Below, piece by piece: positions 48,484 to 60,954 of a stretch of DNA of 64,000 nt (position 1 is the stretch's first letter; each line of letters begins with the position of its first letter). The notes beneath the pieces are model-generated. The model was not told the origin of the DNA. It searched no databases and saw only the letters and a list, made by a program, of their open reading frames with translations. The stretch is taken from assembly GCF_004193775.1 (NCBI RefSeq), contig NC_041004.1, positions 30,590,411-30,654,410 of the forward strand, read 5' to 3'. The position numbers and the translations under genes are program-made. This DNA comes from Glycine soja (lineage: Eukaryota; Streptophyta; Magnoliopsida; Fabales; Fabaceae).

Positions 48484-50329
48484 TACAATTTGGTATAGTC
48501 AACTCTCCCATATTTTCTCATTCTACCATTTTTAATGTTTGGAAGTGTAACTTGAATTTGAATATTCTTTAAAAGAAATTATTAATAATTAAAAATAAAA
48601 AAATATATCAGATTTTTTTTATCATGTATCTAAAATATAATTTAATGTTCAAAAATATTTATTTATTACAAATTTTATTTATGATATAATTATATATTTG
48701 AAGTATTTATTATAAATTATAATTTTTTGTTGAATAAAATAAACATTTATTTTGTATAATGCACAGCCTAAAATACTAGTGTATGTATGCACTGGCTATG
48801 ATGGCAAAATTGAACATATCGCCCACTATGGGCAAGTTTTTTTACAACCATTAGATTTGAAAACGTTTAAATCAACGACAATTCTTTTTTTTTTCTCCTT
48901 TCATGCCTAGTTTACCTTTTATTATATTTCATCTTTTTTCCTTCAATGTCGTCGATCATAATCAACCCTCAATTGTTCCCTTTCAATGGTGATATACCCA
49001 CCACCAACCTCATGGTATACCCGCCACCATAGTGAACCTCTTCCTCAACAGATTGCCAATTGATGCCTTGAAATTGGGATTTTGCTTGGATGTGCTTAGA
49101 GCATGGGTGCATGCGAGATTAGGATGCCCAATCGAGAACGTGTACTTCTTGAAGCTGCAATTTGTCTTTGTACAATAGGTTTTGCGTCAACATCTCATTT
49201 TTTCTAGGACACATAAAGCAACCAACCCCAACCATATTTTTGTTCTTTTTTCTTGATGTAGCGCTATCCACCAACCTATGAAACAATGTTGCCCATAGTT
49301 GCAAGTCCATGGCCAAAATGTTCCTTAGGAAAATTCAAATTTGAGTCTTTTAAAGACAGTTTGTCCTCAAATTGGAAACGAAAACAATTGGCATTGCCCA
49401 GATGGACTAGTATTGTTTGGGTTATGGTTTAGGACACATTTCATTTGAAAAATACCCACTTGCTATGATTCTCTGTAAGCAAATGCACCCATGCATATTC
49501 CATTAAAAATTCAATCTTTTGTTTGTGTGTTGGTGATTTTTCAAATTGAATTTGTGCAAGGTTGAATGGATTATTGTTTGTTACTATAGAAAGGTGACGC
49601 GATGATTGTGGTTGTTGGTAGAGAGAGAAAGAGGAAAGACAAAAAAAAAAGAGCAGAAAATTGGGCAAGCAAGGCAAAAGAAGGGGAAAAAGAAGAAAAA
49701 ATCTAACATTTTAGTTGCTAGAATATCAATATGCATTATGATAATTTCTCGTGTTACAAAGTTATAATCAAATGCCTCAAATTTTCCAAATCTTTGCACC
49801 AAATACTAAATAATTTTCATATCACTCAAACAAAGTTCTTGAAATTCATCACAACGAAAAAAATACAACATCAAGAGAACATTGAACCAACGATTTTGGA
49901 TCATTACCAAAACAAATCTAACCGAAAACCATAACCTTACCTTATACTTCACTAGTAGTTGGAAAATAAGCTCCTACAAATGGGGTTTCATTGTCTCTTG
50001 CCAACCAACACACACCTCTAACAACTTGAGCGAATTCAACAACCCGAGTTTCCAAAAGGTTGGACAATGTTGTGTCATAGTCAAACTTAACAAAAGAGAT
50101 ATAAAGGCATTTTGGATTGGAAAATTACTTTAGAAAGCATGTGTCAATAACGTGACTTCAAAAGCTAACAAATTTAACGCTATTAGAAGAACAAGGGGTG
50201 TCATTGTAATGGCAAAGAAAAAGTATGGGTTTTTTTTGTAGGTTATTAAAAAGGAGTGAAATTCAAGTGGTGTCATTATAAATTTCTCTATTTTAAATCA
50301 ACTGTGATAAAAATAAATAATCTAAAAGT
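48484..50329. other. Intergenic DNA, unassigned
   Basis: No gene recognised. 48900-49330 is less AT-rich than its flanks, with short minus-strand frames (49119-49316, 49441-49677) lacking any domain. It might be an old insertion. A poly-T run sits near 48883-48892. Confidence 0.35.
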
Positions 50330-51620
50330 TCACATAAGCATAATTAAATATTTGATTGTGTTCACACATATAGTATAATTGTAGATTTATGATTTATAAC
50401 ATAGTTTAAGTTTTAGTTAAATTAACACCTATAACTCTCACAAACTACAAAAATTCATTTAACTAAATTTGACTTTCTAGTTTTCATGTTATGAATTTTG
50501 TATATCAAGCTTAACAAGGTTATATTAAATATATTCTTTTGTGACAAACTATTACTCCTTGGGCTCAAAAAATGTAGCTTGTGAAAGTAGAAAAATATTT
50601 CACAATCATTTCTTAAATCAAAAACTTTGACTCAAGTTGTAAGTCATGCTAAATAATGTTTCTTTCGTGAGAAGGCCACAAAGAAACATGGGAAAAGGAA
50701 AACACCCACAAGCAACCTTACATGTCATTGAAATGATTGTTATTCCCCATATTGATCAACATAATTGGGTTTCTCCTCCAAATTCTGAAATGCAACAAGC
50801 ACAAAATATGTTGCAATTCAACTTTCCATGAAAATATCTCTTTAAATGGGTGGATATGAATATTCTAACAATGGCCATAACCAAATTGAACAACGTATCT
50901 AGATCTTGCAGTACAATATATTTTGAGTTTAACATTCACACAATATGATCATCACTCAGAAATTGTTATTTCAATAATGATTTTTTAATGAGAAACTTAC
51001 TAAAAGTTTCATGTATAATTTTCATTCTACTATCATGCTATCTATAGGTTGTTTTATTTATTTGTGACAAAAGTAATATTTTTAAATTGAGTATTTGATT
51101 ATTGATTTCACATATTTTCTTATTTCTTTAATCAAAGATCATGTCAAATTATAGTGTAAGAACTATTTAATGCGTAAAATATGATTGTGTTGTAAACATG
51201 AAATATTTGATAAATCACACCCCCATAATGTAAAAGTAAAACACCATGCATATCTTGTAAAAAAAATATTTTTCTAACTAGTCGTAAATAAAAATGATAA
51301 AATCTTGTATCATGTAATAATACAGTGTTGGTTTTTTGTTATTTTGTTGAGGGTCTTTTTTGATATAGTGACTTAGTTTATTATTTATTGGTTGGTCACC
51401 TTCTGTGCACCTTGTACAACTTTTGTATACTTTTATTATCCTTATACAAACACACACACACACATATATATATATATGTCCTTCCAAAAAATGATAAAAT
51501 ATTTTTTCTCATTCTTGATATAAATTAACAAGTTATAATTACATATTAGCATTATTAAAATACTAATTTGATAATATAATATTGGATTGGAAACTAGAAA
51601 ACTGAATTCATATGCATGAT
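50330..51620. repeat. Dispersed tandem repeat family, copy A
   Basis: About 1.3 kb that aligns with copy B (51650-54320). Shared landmarks in order are a TATAGTATAA..TATGATTTATAA start, a 'TTTTCATGTT.TGAATTTTG' phrase, 'CATGCTAA.CAATATTTTC', 'ATGCAACAAGCACAAAATA', 'ACATTCACACAATATGA', 'TTTCATGTATA.TTTTCAT' and a 'GATAAAATCTT' end. An open frame at 50646-50831 is not conserved in copy B as a frame. The family is not recognised. Confidence 0.65.
51449..51477. repeat. (CA)n(TA)n microsatellite
   Basis: Simple repeat inside copy A that is absent from copy B. Confidence 0.9.
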
Positions 51621-51649
51621 GATGCTTTTAGCAAGATCATTGCAATAAC

Positions 51650-54320
51650 ACTAAAATGATGTACTTGTTGCATTTATTTTCTTTAATGTTTAATTAATAT
51701 ATATAACCAGCAAGAAAACTCACACATATGATAATGGAAGAGCTCTAATAGATACCTAAAGGTAAAGTTGATGTTTACCTTTAGTAATTCCTCCTTTTCA
51801 CATCATTGTGACACCCGAGTTTTTCTTTTTGTAAAAGAGACTTTACAACCTTTCAATTATAATTGAACTAAAAAAATTCATATGTTAATTAATCTTGGAA
51901 TTTTAAATAATGTTTATGAAATTAAGGATAAGAGTGAAGCAGTACAAACTTTTCAAGCATTAAGACATGTAAAAAGTTTCTAACATGTTGAAAATACATA
52001 TGGTACATTAATAATGATTAATCATGATTAATTCCAAAAAATGATTGACTATTTGCTCACATATATAGTATAAGTGTACAGTTATGATTTATAATATGGT
52101 TAAACTAACTGCTAAAACTCACAAAAATCCATAAAAATTCATTGAATAATTTTTTTTTATTTCATTTAGGGTTTTCAATGAAACTTTTAAATTTTGATTT
52201 TTCAATTTTCATGTTCTGAATTTTGCATATCAGACTTAAAAATTCATGTCACATTTGTTTTTTTGTGATATGTTATTTCTCCTTGAGCTTGAGAAATGTG
52301 GCCGATGAAAGTGGAAAAACTTTTCAAAATATTTTCTTCCATCAAAAACTTGGAGTCAAGTTACAAACCATGCTAAGCAATATTTTCTTTATGAGAAAGC
52401 CACAAACAAAAACGGGGAGAGAACAAAAAACTACGACACAACCTTACACGAGATTGACATGATTATTACTCTTCATTTTGATCAAAATAATTTGGTTCCT
52501 CCTTCGAATTTCTAAATGCAAACACGTGAAATGCAACAAGCACAAAATAAGTTATAATTCAACCTCTTATGCAATATTCTAACAATGACCTTCGGCAAAT
52601 TGGACACATCAATTGGTTTCATATTTAGACCTTGTAGTATAATATATGTTAGAGTTAAACATTCACACAATATGACCATGAACAGGGAAGATGCGTTTAT
52701 TTCAATAATGACTTTTGAATGAGAAATGATAACTGCTAATTATGAGTATATTTTGGGATCAAATTATATAGGAATTTGTAATTTTTCTCTCCTAATTTGT
52801 CCTTTTTGAGCAAATAATTGCTAAATTAACATCATTTAAGTTTTTGTGCAAAGAATATTAAAAGTGATGAATTTATTATGCTTAGTTAATAAAATAAAGC
52901 CCATGAAAGCAAGCAAATTAAGGAAAGCAAGACTAATTAAGGAAAGAAGAATAATTAAGGAAAACATAATAATTAAGAAAAACATGACTAATTAAGGAAA
53001 ATAAAGACGGGCTTAGTGCAAGAAACATGCTAATATGCACCTATAAAAGAAGAAGAGAGAAGAAGGAAAAAACACATAGAAATTCGAACAGAATATAATT
53101 CCTTATAGAAGGCAAAGGTCAGAAGAAGGAGAAGCAAGGGAGTCATTCCCTTCCTCTATTCCCTTTCTTACCTTTTTCTCCTTTACTAAATATATCTCCC
53201 TCTTTCAAATGTAAAGCCTACATGACAATGAGAGGCTAAACTCCCTTTGTTGGGAACTTGTTAGTCAATTATTCTTGATGTAATTTCTCTTCCTATCTAT
53301 TTATGAATATTACATTTGCATTATTTTTTCATGTGCTTAATATTATTACTTGTGGCTTGATCACTCATTTGCATGGTAAGTTTTAGGGGTAGCATTGGAA
53401 AACGTTATTTTCTAATAGAAATGATAAACAATATCTAAATAAAGTCAAGGGATAGGTTGGTATTTGTTTAGACTGTTATACATCTCTATTCTTAATGCAA
53501 TTTACTTTTTTAGCTCTACAAAGGGATTTGGGAGAGAAAATAGATAAATGAGGTTCTTTCATGCGGGGGACCAAAGTTAGAGTATAGTAGTAAATCCAAA
53601 TGTAAATTGAAATAATTATAAATAAAAAAAATCATTAACATTACATCAAAAAGTAGTTTTGATAGGCTAAGTTCTTAACATTCTGATCTTCTGAATTTTC
53701 TTCTCCAATAATATTAGATTTTCTCATCATTTTTGTCTTTAATTAATTAATTTAAATTCTTGTTTAATTTTTCCTCTTGTTTGATTTAATTTTCTGTCAA
53801 TTTAAATTATTCGTTTTCTACAACCTTCCCAAATCCTTTTCTTAATCAAATATTCATCTACATAAGTACAAACAAAATTCTTGTGGATACGATACTCGGA
53901 CTTTTATTTTAACTTTACTACTTAGGACGCATTGATACACTTGCCAATTCATCAACAAGAAACTTGCTAGAAATTTCATGTATAGTTTTCATTTAGTTGT
54001 CAAGTTATGTATAGGTTGTTTCAATTTTTGTGGCAAAAGTAATATTCTTTAGATTGAATATTTAATTATTGATTATAATTTTTTTTCTTTTACTAAATAT
54101 TATCTAAGGTTATAGTATAGGAACTATTAAATCTGTGAAATATGATTATGTTGCAAATATAAAATATTTTGTCAAATTTTAGTTTGTCTAACCAATTATA
54201 AAGAAAAATGGATAAAATCTTATTCTTATGATATATATTAACATATTAAAATTAAATATTAACATGATTAAATATTAATTTCATATCATTGAATTGGAAT
54301 TAAATAGCTATATACTCAGC
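51650..54320. repeat. Dispersed tandem repeat family, copy B (split by a solo LTR)
   Basis: It starts right after copy A and in the same orientation. Without the solo LTR (52727-53957) and one target duplication it is about 1.4 kb long. Its first 400 bp (AAAGGTAAAGTTGATGTTTA..) also match copy C. Confidence 0.65.
52727..53957. mobile_element. Solo LTR, probably Ty3/gypsy type
   Basis: 1231 bp, TGATAACTGC..TCATCAACA, flanked by AGAAA at 52722-52726 and 53958-53962. Copy A of the surrounding repeat is continuous across this point, which proves an insertion. The right end carries 'TTGTGGATACGATACTCGGA' and 'CACTTGCC', phrases typical, from memory, of gypsy LTR ends in plants. No internal region is present, so the two LTRs of a full element recombined. 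Confidence 0.82.
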
Positions 54321-54610
54321 CAAGAGAGTGCTTCACACGAAGAAATTGAAGCCGATAAGATATCTTTTCTAGCATGTGACTTACTGGTGTATTTGATTCA
54401 AGAGGAACAAAATTGTTTTTAGGAAATGAAGACCTAAACTTATGGGTGTGGTGGCACAAATCAAGGCTACGTCATGGCAATGGATACTACCAAAAAAAAA
54501 AGATAGCATCGAGAATCTTCTTCTTCTCCTAGTACACTAATCCGATAAGATGTATTTACCACATTTTAAATCTGTTGTGGTCTTTGAGTGAGAATATCCT
54601 ATGAGGGAAT
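54321..54610. other. Unassigned DNA between copy B and element 5
   Basis: Moderate complexity, no frame of note. It continues after element 5 at 60824, together perhaps a 3' flank of a lost gene. Confidence 0.3.
54606..54610. repeat. Target-site duplication of element 5 (left copy)
   Basis: GGAAT here and at 60824-60828. Confidence 0.93.
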
Positions 54611-54994
54611 TGTAATAATTCATGGTCATAACATTTTGAAATTTTGTAACGCTCATCAGTTTTGAAAGCCATTTTGAATGGTTGTTAATGGATGATAATG
54701 GCCAATAAAGAATTGTAACAGCCAATAATGAGTGGTAATGGCTGATAAATGCATTCTTGATGGTAGAATGCCTATATAAGCACATGAATTTGGTCCCTGA
54801 GCTCATCCCTTCGAATTCAGTCTTATACACCATCTAGAGAGTGGAAGAGAGAGAGCTTGGAAGAACCAAAACAAGAAACTCTTCATAGCAATGGCTGGAG
54901 GTATGTTTTGATCTGTAATTTCTGCATTTTGTTAATAACCTGTGTTTCTTTTGTAGTTTGTAATATCACAGGTTAAAATAGATTTGTTCTAACA
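54611..54994 (+). repeat. Left LTR of element 5
   Basis: 384 bp, TGTAATAATTCATGG..TTGTTCTAACA. Confidence 0.95.
54773..54780 (+). promoter_or_regulatory. TATA box in the left LTR of element 5
   Basis: TATATAAG, with the proposed start codon about 110 bp downstream. The same box is in the right LTR at 60602-60609. Transcription would start some 30 bp downstream. Confidence 0.65.
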
Positions 54995-56085
54995 TTTGGT
55001 ATCAGAGCAACAACTGCCTCTGCCTTGTCCATTTTCGATTTTCGGTATTTTCCGATTTGATTTCGTTTATGGTATGAAGGGCCTTGTTTCTTAAAAATAA
55101 AATTAGAAATCTGTATTTCGTTTGATTTCCTTAATTTTGGCTTTTGAATCGTGAAAAATGGTGTCCAAATGAATGAAAAACGAACGGGTCTGCGTATGGG
55201 TCGGGTTTGACCCGCTAAAGGTTGAAGATGATGAACAGTGTTAAAAAAAAAACAAAAACTCCTACGTTTTGTGCTAGTTGGGTGTTGAACCCTTGACTTC
55301 AAGAACATTAAAGTATGTGCAAACCACTAAACCAGTAAAACATTTTTGATATGTTGTCGTTTTTAATCCGTTATATACACATTCTGCTTTACAGTTTTTG
55401 GAATTTTGATTTAATTTATGCATGAATATATTCTAGAACATTTTATTCTATGCATATATATATGAAATCAAATGCATAATATTATATTTCAATTATAAAA
55501 TTATATGAGAATCTTATTCATAATTATATTGTATCTTGATTTTGAAATGCAAAATACTATTTATTCTCATATAATAAATTTTTATGTCTAAGTGATTTTT
55601 ATAATTTTGATTAATTATGGATTAGCCAGAGCATCTATATTTGATTAAAATTATATATTAAGTTGGTTAAAGATCATATAAGGAATTAGACATAATATTG
55701 TAATTAATTATACTTATATAATGAATTTTATCTCACAAGAATTTTTATTATATCTGTATAATTAATTGGGATAAAATGACGTATTATTTTTCATGATTTA
55801 CCCACAGGCATCATGATGTATGTATAATTTGTCGATTTTATCATAAAGTAAAAATTTATGATAGAAATTAAATTATTTTCATATTGTACCCGTAAAGCAT
55901 GAATATTAAGCAAATAATTTGATTATTCTATCATAAGGTTTAATTGTTTCTTATTGAATTAAAAATTTAGCCCACAGGCAATTTTTATGTCACAAGATTC
56001 AATTTTATGGTATGTTTACATTGGTAAAAGATACAATTAAGATTAGTATGCCTCAAATTTTGACATAAGCCTTTGAATTTTGCAG
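54891..56085 (+). other. Proposed start exon and intron of element 5 gag
   Basis: The LTR holds ATGGCTGGAG (54891-54900) followed by donor GTATGT at 54901. Acceptor TTTTGCAG ends at 56085. Joining 54900 to 56086 gives GGA-GCT-TCT: Met-Ala-Gly-Ala-Ser, in frame with gag. The intron would be 1185 bp and would contain the primer-binding site. In the unspliced RNA the nearest in-frame ATG is at 56073, four codons upstream of the same point. The right LTR has ATGACTGGAG, so the start is kept there too. Splicing itself is inference. Confidence 0.6.
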
Positions 56086-59000
56086 CTTCTCAAACTATTA
56101 GTTTTTCTGATATTCAATGTGATGTTCCCGAACTCAAAGGAGATAACTATAAGATATGGAAGGAGAGAATTCTTTTACAATTGGGGTGGATGGACATAGA
56201 TTATGCTATAAGGAAAGACGAACCACCTGCAATCACAAATGAAAGTAGCCCAGCTGACGTTGCGCTATATGAGCGGTGGGAGCGATCCAACCGGCTCAGC
56301 GTGATGTTCATTAAGACCAAAATCTCGGCTGGGATACGTGGTTCTGTTGACCAGCATGAAAAGGTCCGAGACTTGCTTAAGGCCATTGATGATCAGTTCA
56401 TCACTTCATATAAGACTTTAGCAAGCACCTTGATCATGAAGTTTTCTTCTCTTCGGTTCACCAGTGTGAAAGGTGTGCATGAGTACATCATGAAAATGCG
56501 AGATATTTCAGCTCAACTTAAGAAACTAGAGGTTGATATGTCTGAGTCCTTCCTAGTGCATTTCATTTTGAACACCCTTCCGCATGAATATGGGCCATTT
56601 AAGATTTCCTACAACACACATAAAGATAAATGGTCTATCAATGAATTAATGACCATGTGTGTTCAGGAAGAAGAAAGGCTTGTAATGGAGATGGGTGAGA
56701 GTGCATTGCTGACTACTGCTTATGGGAAGAACAAAGCAATTAAGTCTCAAGCTTATCAGAAGGGGAATGGTAAAATACCACCTCAAGCTGATATTAAGAA
56801 GGTGGCAAAGTGTTTCTTTTGCAAGAAGAAGGGACACATGAAAAAGAATTGCCCCGGGTTCCAGAAATGGCTTGAGAAGAAAGGTAAATCAATCTCATTA
56901 GTATGTTATGAATCTAATATGGTTAGTGTTAATATTAACACCTGGTGGATTGATTCTGGATCTACTATTCATATTGCAAATTCTTTACAGGGTATGCAAA
57001 ACCTAAGGAAACCAGTGGGAAGTGAGCAAAGCATTTTATCAGGCAATAAGCTAGGCTCACATGTGGAGGCCATTGGAACTTGCATTTTGACTTTAAGTAG
57101 TGGCTTCATTTTAAAATTAGAAAGGACTTTTTATGTACCAAGTTTTTCCCAAAACTTGATTTCTATTTCAAGGCTTGTACCGTTTGGATATTCCTTTAAT
57201 TTCAAAGACACATCATTTGAGTTATTTTATAATTCTGAATGTGTTGGGAATGGTATATTGTCTGATGGTCTTTATCTTCTTGGTTTACAAAATAATGCCA
57301 CTTATAGTTCTATGCATGTTCAAACTGGTATTAAAAGGTGTAATATTAATGAGAATTCCTCTATGTTATGGCACCGGAGATTATGACATATCTCCATTGA
57401 GAGGATTAAAAGGTTAGTGACAGATGGGGTACTCAATACTCTAGATTTTGCTGACTTTAAGACTTGTGTGGACTACATTAAGGGTAAGCAGACCAACATG
57501 TCTAAGAAAGGTGCTAACAGGAGTTCAAGCATATTAGAAATAATTCATACTGATATTTGTTGTCCAGATATGGATGCACATGGTCAGAAATATTTTATCA
57601 CCTTTATAGATGATTATTCACGATATATGAATGTTTATTTGCTTCATAACAAATACGAAGCATTGGATGCCTTCAAAGTCTTTAAGGCTGAAGTTGAGAA
57701 CCAATGTGGCAAGCAAATAAAAATAGTGAGATCAGATAGAGGTGGAGAATACTATGGCAGATATACTGAGAATGGACAAGCACCTGGTCCCTTTGCAAAG
57801 TTTCTTCAAGAACATGGGATTGTTGCCCAATACACTATGCCTGGTTCTCCAAATCAGAATGGTGTGGCAGAAAGAAGGAACCGGACATTATTGGACATGG
57901 TGCGGAGTATGCTTAGCAACTCCAATCTTCCTAAATCCTTGTGGGCTGAAGCACTAAAGATGGCAGTGTATATATTAAATCGTGTTCCAACCAAGGCTGT
58001 CCCAAAGACACCTTTTGAGTTGTTTAAAGGTTGGAAACCGAGTTTGAAACATATGCGCGTTTGGGGTTGTCCGTCTGAGGTGAGAATATATAACCCACAA
58101 GAGAAGAAACTTGACCCGAGGACCATTAGTGGGTATTTCATTGGATATGCCGAAAGGTCTAAAGGTTATAGGTTTTATTGTCCACATCATATTACTAGGA
58201 TTGTGGAATCAAGAAATGCCAAATTTATTGAAAATGATTTGATCAATGGGAGTGATCAATTGAGGGACTTAGGTTCTGAAATTGATTATATAGAATCTCA
58301 ACCTTCCACATCAAATGAAAGATTGGTTGTAATTCATACCCCTCAAGTCCAAAGGGATGATGAACAACACATGATTGGCATTCCACAAACTGTTGTTGAT
58401 AATCCAGTAGATCAAGTTGATCATCAAATTCATGAAAATGATGAACAACCAGTTGAACAACATGATCCCCAAGAAAATGTTGATGCAACATTAAGGAGGT
58501 CTACTAGAGTAAGAAAATCAGCTATTCCTAGTGATTATATTGTATATTTGCAAGAATCTGACTATAATATTGGAGCTGAAAATGATCCTGAAACTTTTGA
58601 TCAAGCCATGAGTTGTAAAGAGTCAAATTTATGGTATGATGCCATGAAGGATGAGATGAGTTCCATGCAGAGTAACAAAGTTTGGAACCTTGTAGAGTTG
58701 CCTAATGGGGCGAAGGCCATTGGATGTAAATGGGTCTTTAGGACCAAAAAGGATTCATTAGGCAACATTGAGAGATACAAGGCAAGACTTGTTGCTAAGG
58801 GATTTACTCAAAAGGAAGGAATAGATTACAAAGAGACTTTTTCTCCAGTATCTAAGAAAGATTCTCTTCGTATAATCTTGGCATTAGTTGCTCATTTTGA
58901 CCTTGAGTTACAACAAATGGATGTGAAAATATCTTTCCTTAATGGTGATTTAGAGGAGGAGGTTTATATGAAACAACCTGAAGGTTTCTCCTCTAATAGT

Positions 59001-60155
59001 GGTGAGCATTTGGTTTGCAAGCTTAATAAATCTATATATGGTTTAAAACAAGCTTCCCGTCAGTGGTACCTTAAGTTTCATGGGATAATTTCTTCATTTG
59101 GTTTTGATGAAAACCCCATGGATCAATGCATATACCACAAGGTTAGTGGGAGTAAAATATGCTTTCTTGTTTTATATGTAGATGATATTTTACTTGCAGC
59201 CAATGATCGGGGTTTGCTACATGAGGTGAAACAATTTCTCTCTAAGAATTTTGACATGAAGGATATGGGTGATGCATCTTATGTCATCGGCATTAAGATT
59301 CATAGAGATAGATCTCGAGGTATTTTGGGTCTATCACAGGAAACCTATATTAACAAAATTCTAGAGAGATTTCGGATGAAAGATTGTTCACCAAGTGTTG
59401 CTCCCATTGTGAAGGGTGATAGGTTTAATTTGAACCAATGTCCAAAGAATGACTTTGAGAAGGAACAAATGAAAAACATTCCTTATGCTTCAGTTGTTGG
59501 AAGCCTCATGTATGCTCAAGTATGCACAAGGCCTGACATTGCTTTTGCAGTTGGAATGTTAGGAAGATATCAGAGTAATCCAGGTATTGACCACTGGAGA
59601 GTTGCTAAGAAAGTGTTGAGGTACCTTCAAGGGACCAAAGATTACATGCTTATGTATAGACAGACAGACAATCTAGATGTGATTGGTTATTCAGACTCAG
59701 ACTTTGCTGGTTGTGTTGACTCTCGTAGATCAACATCTGGGTACATTTTCATGATGGCTGGTGGAGTTATTTCATGGAGGAGTGTTAAGCAGTCTTTGAC
59801 TGCTACTTCTACCATGGAAGCTGAGTTTGTCTCTTGTTTTGAGGCTACATCACATGGTGTATGGCTTAAAAGTTTCATTTCTGGGCTGAAGATAATTGAT
59901 ACTATTTCAAGGCCTTTAAGAATTTTTTGTGATAACTCAGCTGCTGTCTTTATGGCTAAGAATAACAAAAGTGGAAGTCGAAGTAAGCACATCGACATTA
60001 AGTACTTAGCCATTAGAGAAAGAGTAAAAGACAAGAAAGTGGTCATTGAGCATATAAGCACTGAGTTGATGATCGCTGATCCTTTAACTAAAGGCATGCC
60101 ACCGTTTAAATTTAAGGATCATGTAGAAAGAATGGGACTTGGTTCCAATTTATGA
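56086..60155 (+). CDS. Gag-pol polyprotein of element 5 (one in-frame stop)
   Basis: One frame of about 1357 codons. Gag begins SQTISFSDIQCDVPELKGDN. A zinc knuckle CFFCKKKGHMKKNC lies at 56811-56852. The protease has WWIDSGSTIHI. A TGA at 57384-57386 replaces the expected Gly codon in the pre-integrase phrase, and the frame resumes at once (HISIERIKRLV). The integrase zinc site reads CVDYIKGK, with Tyr for the second Cys; its core has DDYSRY and SDRGGEYYGRY. RT has ARLVAKGFTQKEGIDY, QQMDVK and LYVDDILLA (YVDD intact). RNase H has YSDSDFAGCVDSRRSTSGY, MEAEF and DNSAA. It ends NL at 60155. The domain order PR-IN-RT-RH is that of Copia. Confidence 0.93.
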
Positions 60156-60439
60156 TTGTATACATATATGTAAAAATTGAAACTTTTATATTATGATATT
60201 TTCTCATATTTTGATGCACATTGACTTATTTGAGAAAAATTATGTTTTGGACCAAGAATAAACATTGGGTTTATTCATGAAGTTTTATTACCACTTTAAG
60301 TATACTGCTTGGGAAATTGAGTATATTGTAATACATAGATGATATTACTCGTTATAAGAGGAACTATCACTATGATTCATATAGTCATTTCTTAAGAAGA
60401 TTGAGCATTAAGTCAAAATGTTTGGACCAAGTGGGAGAA

Positions 60440-60823
60440 TGTAATAATTCATGGTCATAACATTTTGAAATTTTGTAACGCTCATCAGTTTTGAAAGCCA
60501 TTTTGAATGGTTGTTAATGGATGATAATGGCCAATAAAGAATTGTAACAGCCAATAATGAGTGGTAATGGCTGATAAATGCATTCTTGATGGTAAAATGC
60601 CTATATAAGCACATGAATTTGGTCTCTGAGCTCATCCCTTCGAATTCAGTCTTATACACCATCTAGAGAGTGGAAGAGAGAGAGCTTGGAAGAACCAAAA
60701 CAAGAAACTCTTCATAGCAATGACTGGAGGTATGTTTTGATCTGTAATTTCCGCATTTTGTTAATAACCTGTGTTTCTTTTGTAGTTTGTAATATCACAG
60801 GTTAAAATAGATTTGTTCTAACA
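60440..60823 (+). repeat. Right LTR of element 5
   Basis: 384 bp, about 99% identical to the left LTR. Confidence 0.95.
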
Positions 60824-60954
60824 GGAATATGATTTTTTGTTTCAATCTCTCAACATTGAAAGTTTTTTTTGGAAGATTTTTTGGGTATAGGGATACATTG
60901 TACAACTTTGATTTAAGTATTTAATGAAATATATTTGCCTTTAAAAAAACCATT
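60824..60954. other. Unassigned DNA right of element 5
   Basis: Begins with the second GGAAT. T-rich, 3'-UTR-like, no frame. Confidence 0.3.

Larger units (their letters stand above)
54611..60823 (+). mobile_element. Nearly intact young Copia LTR retrotransposon (element 5)
   Basis: 6213 bp. The LTRs are both 384 bp (54611-54994 and 60440-60823), with four differences by eye. The primer-binding site TTTGGTATCAGAGC follows the left LTR at 54995, and the purine tract AAGTGGGAGAA precedes the right LTR. The gag-pol frame (56086-60155) has only one stop. GGAAT duplications flank it. The leader of about 1.1 kb before gag appears to be an intron. Gag phrases resemble element 2. With an intact relative it could be mobilised; as it stands the stop in gag-pol should prevent self-supply of pol. 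Confidence 0.95.

Noticed and set aside
54537..54833. Similar minus-strand frames here and at 60408-60662 as a gene pair
   Set aside because: Both are antisense readings of the LTRs of element 5.
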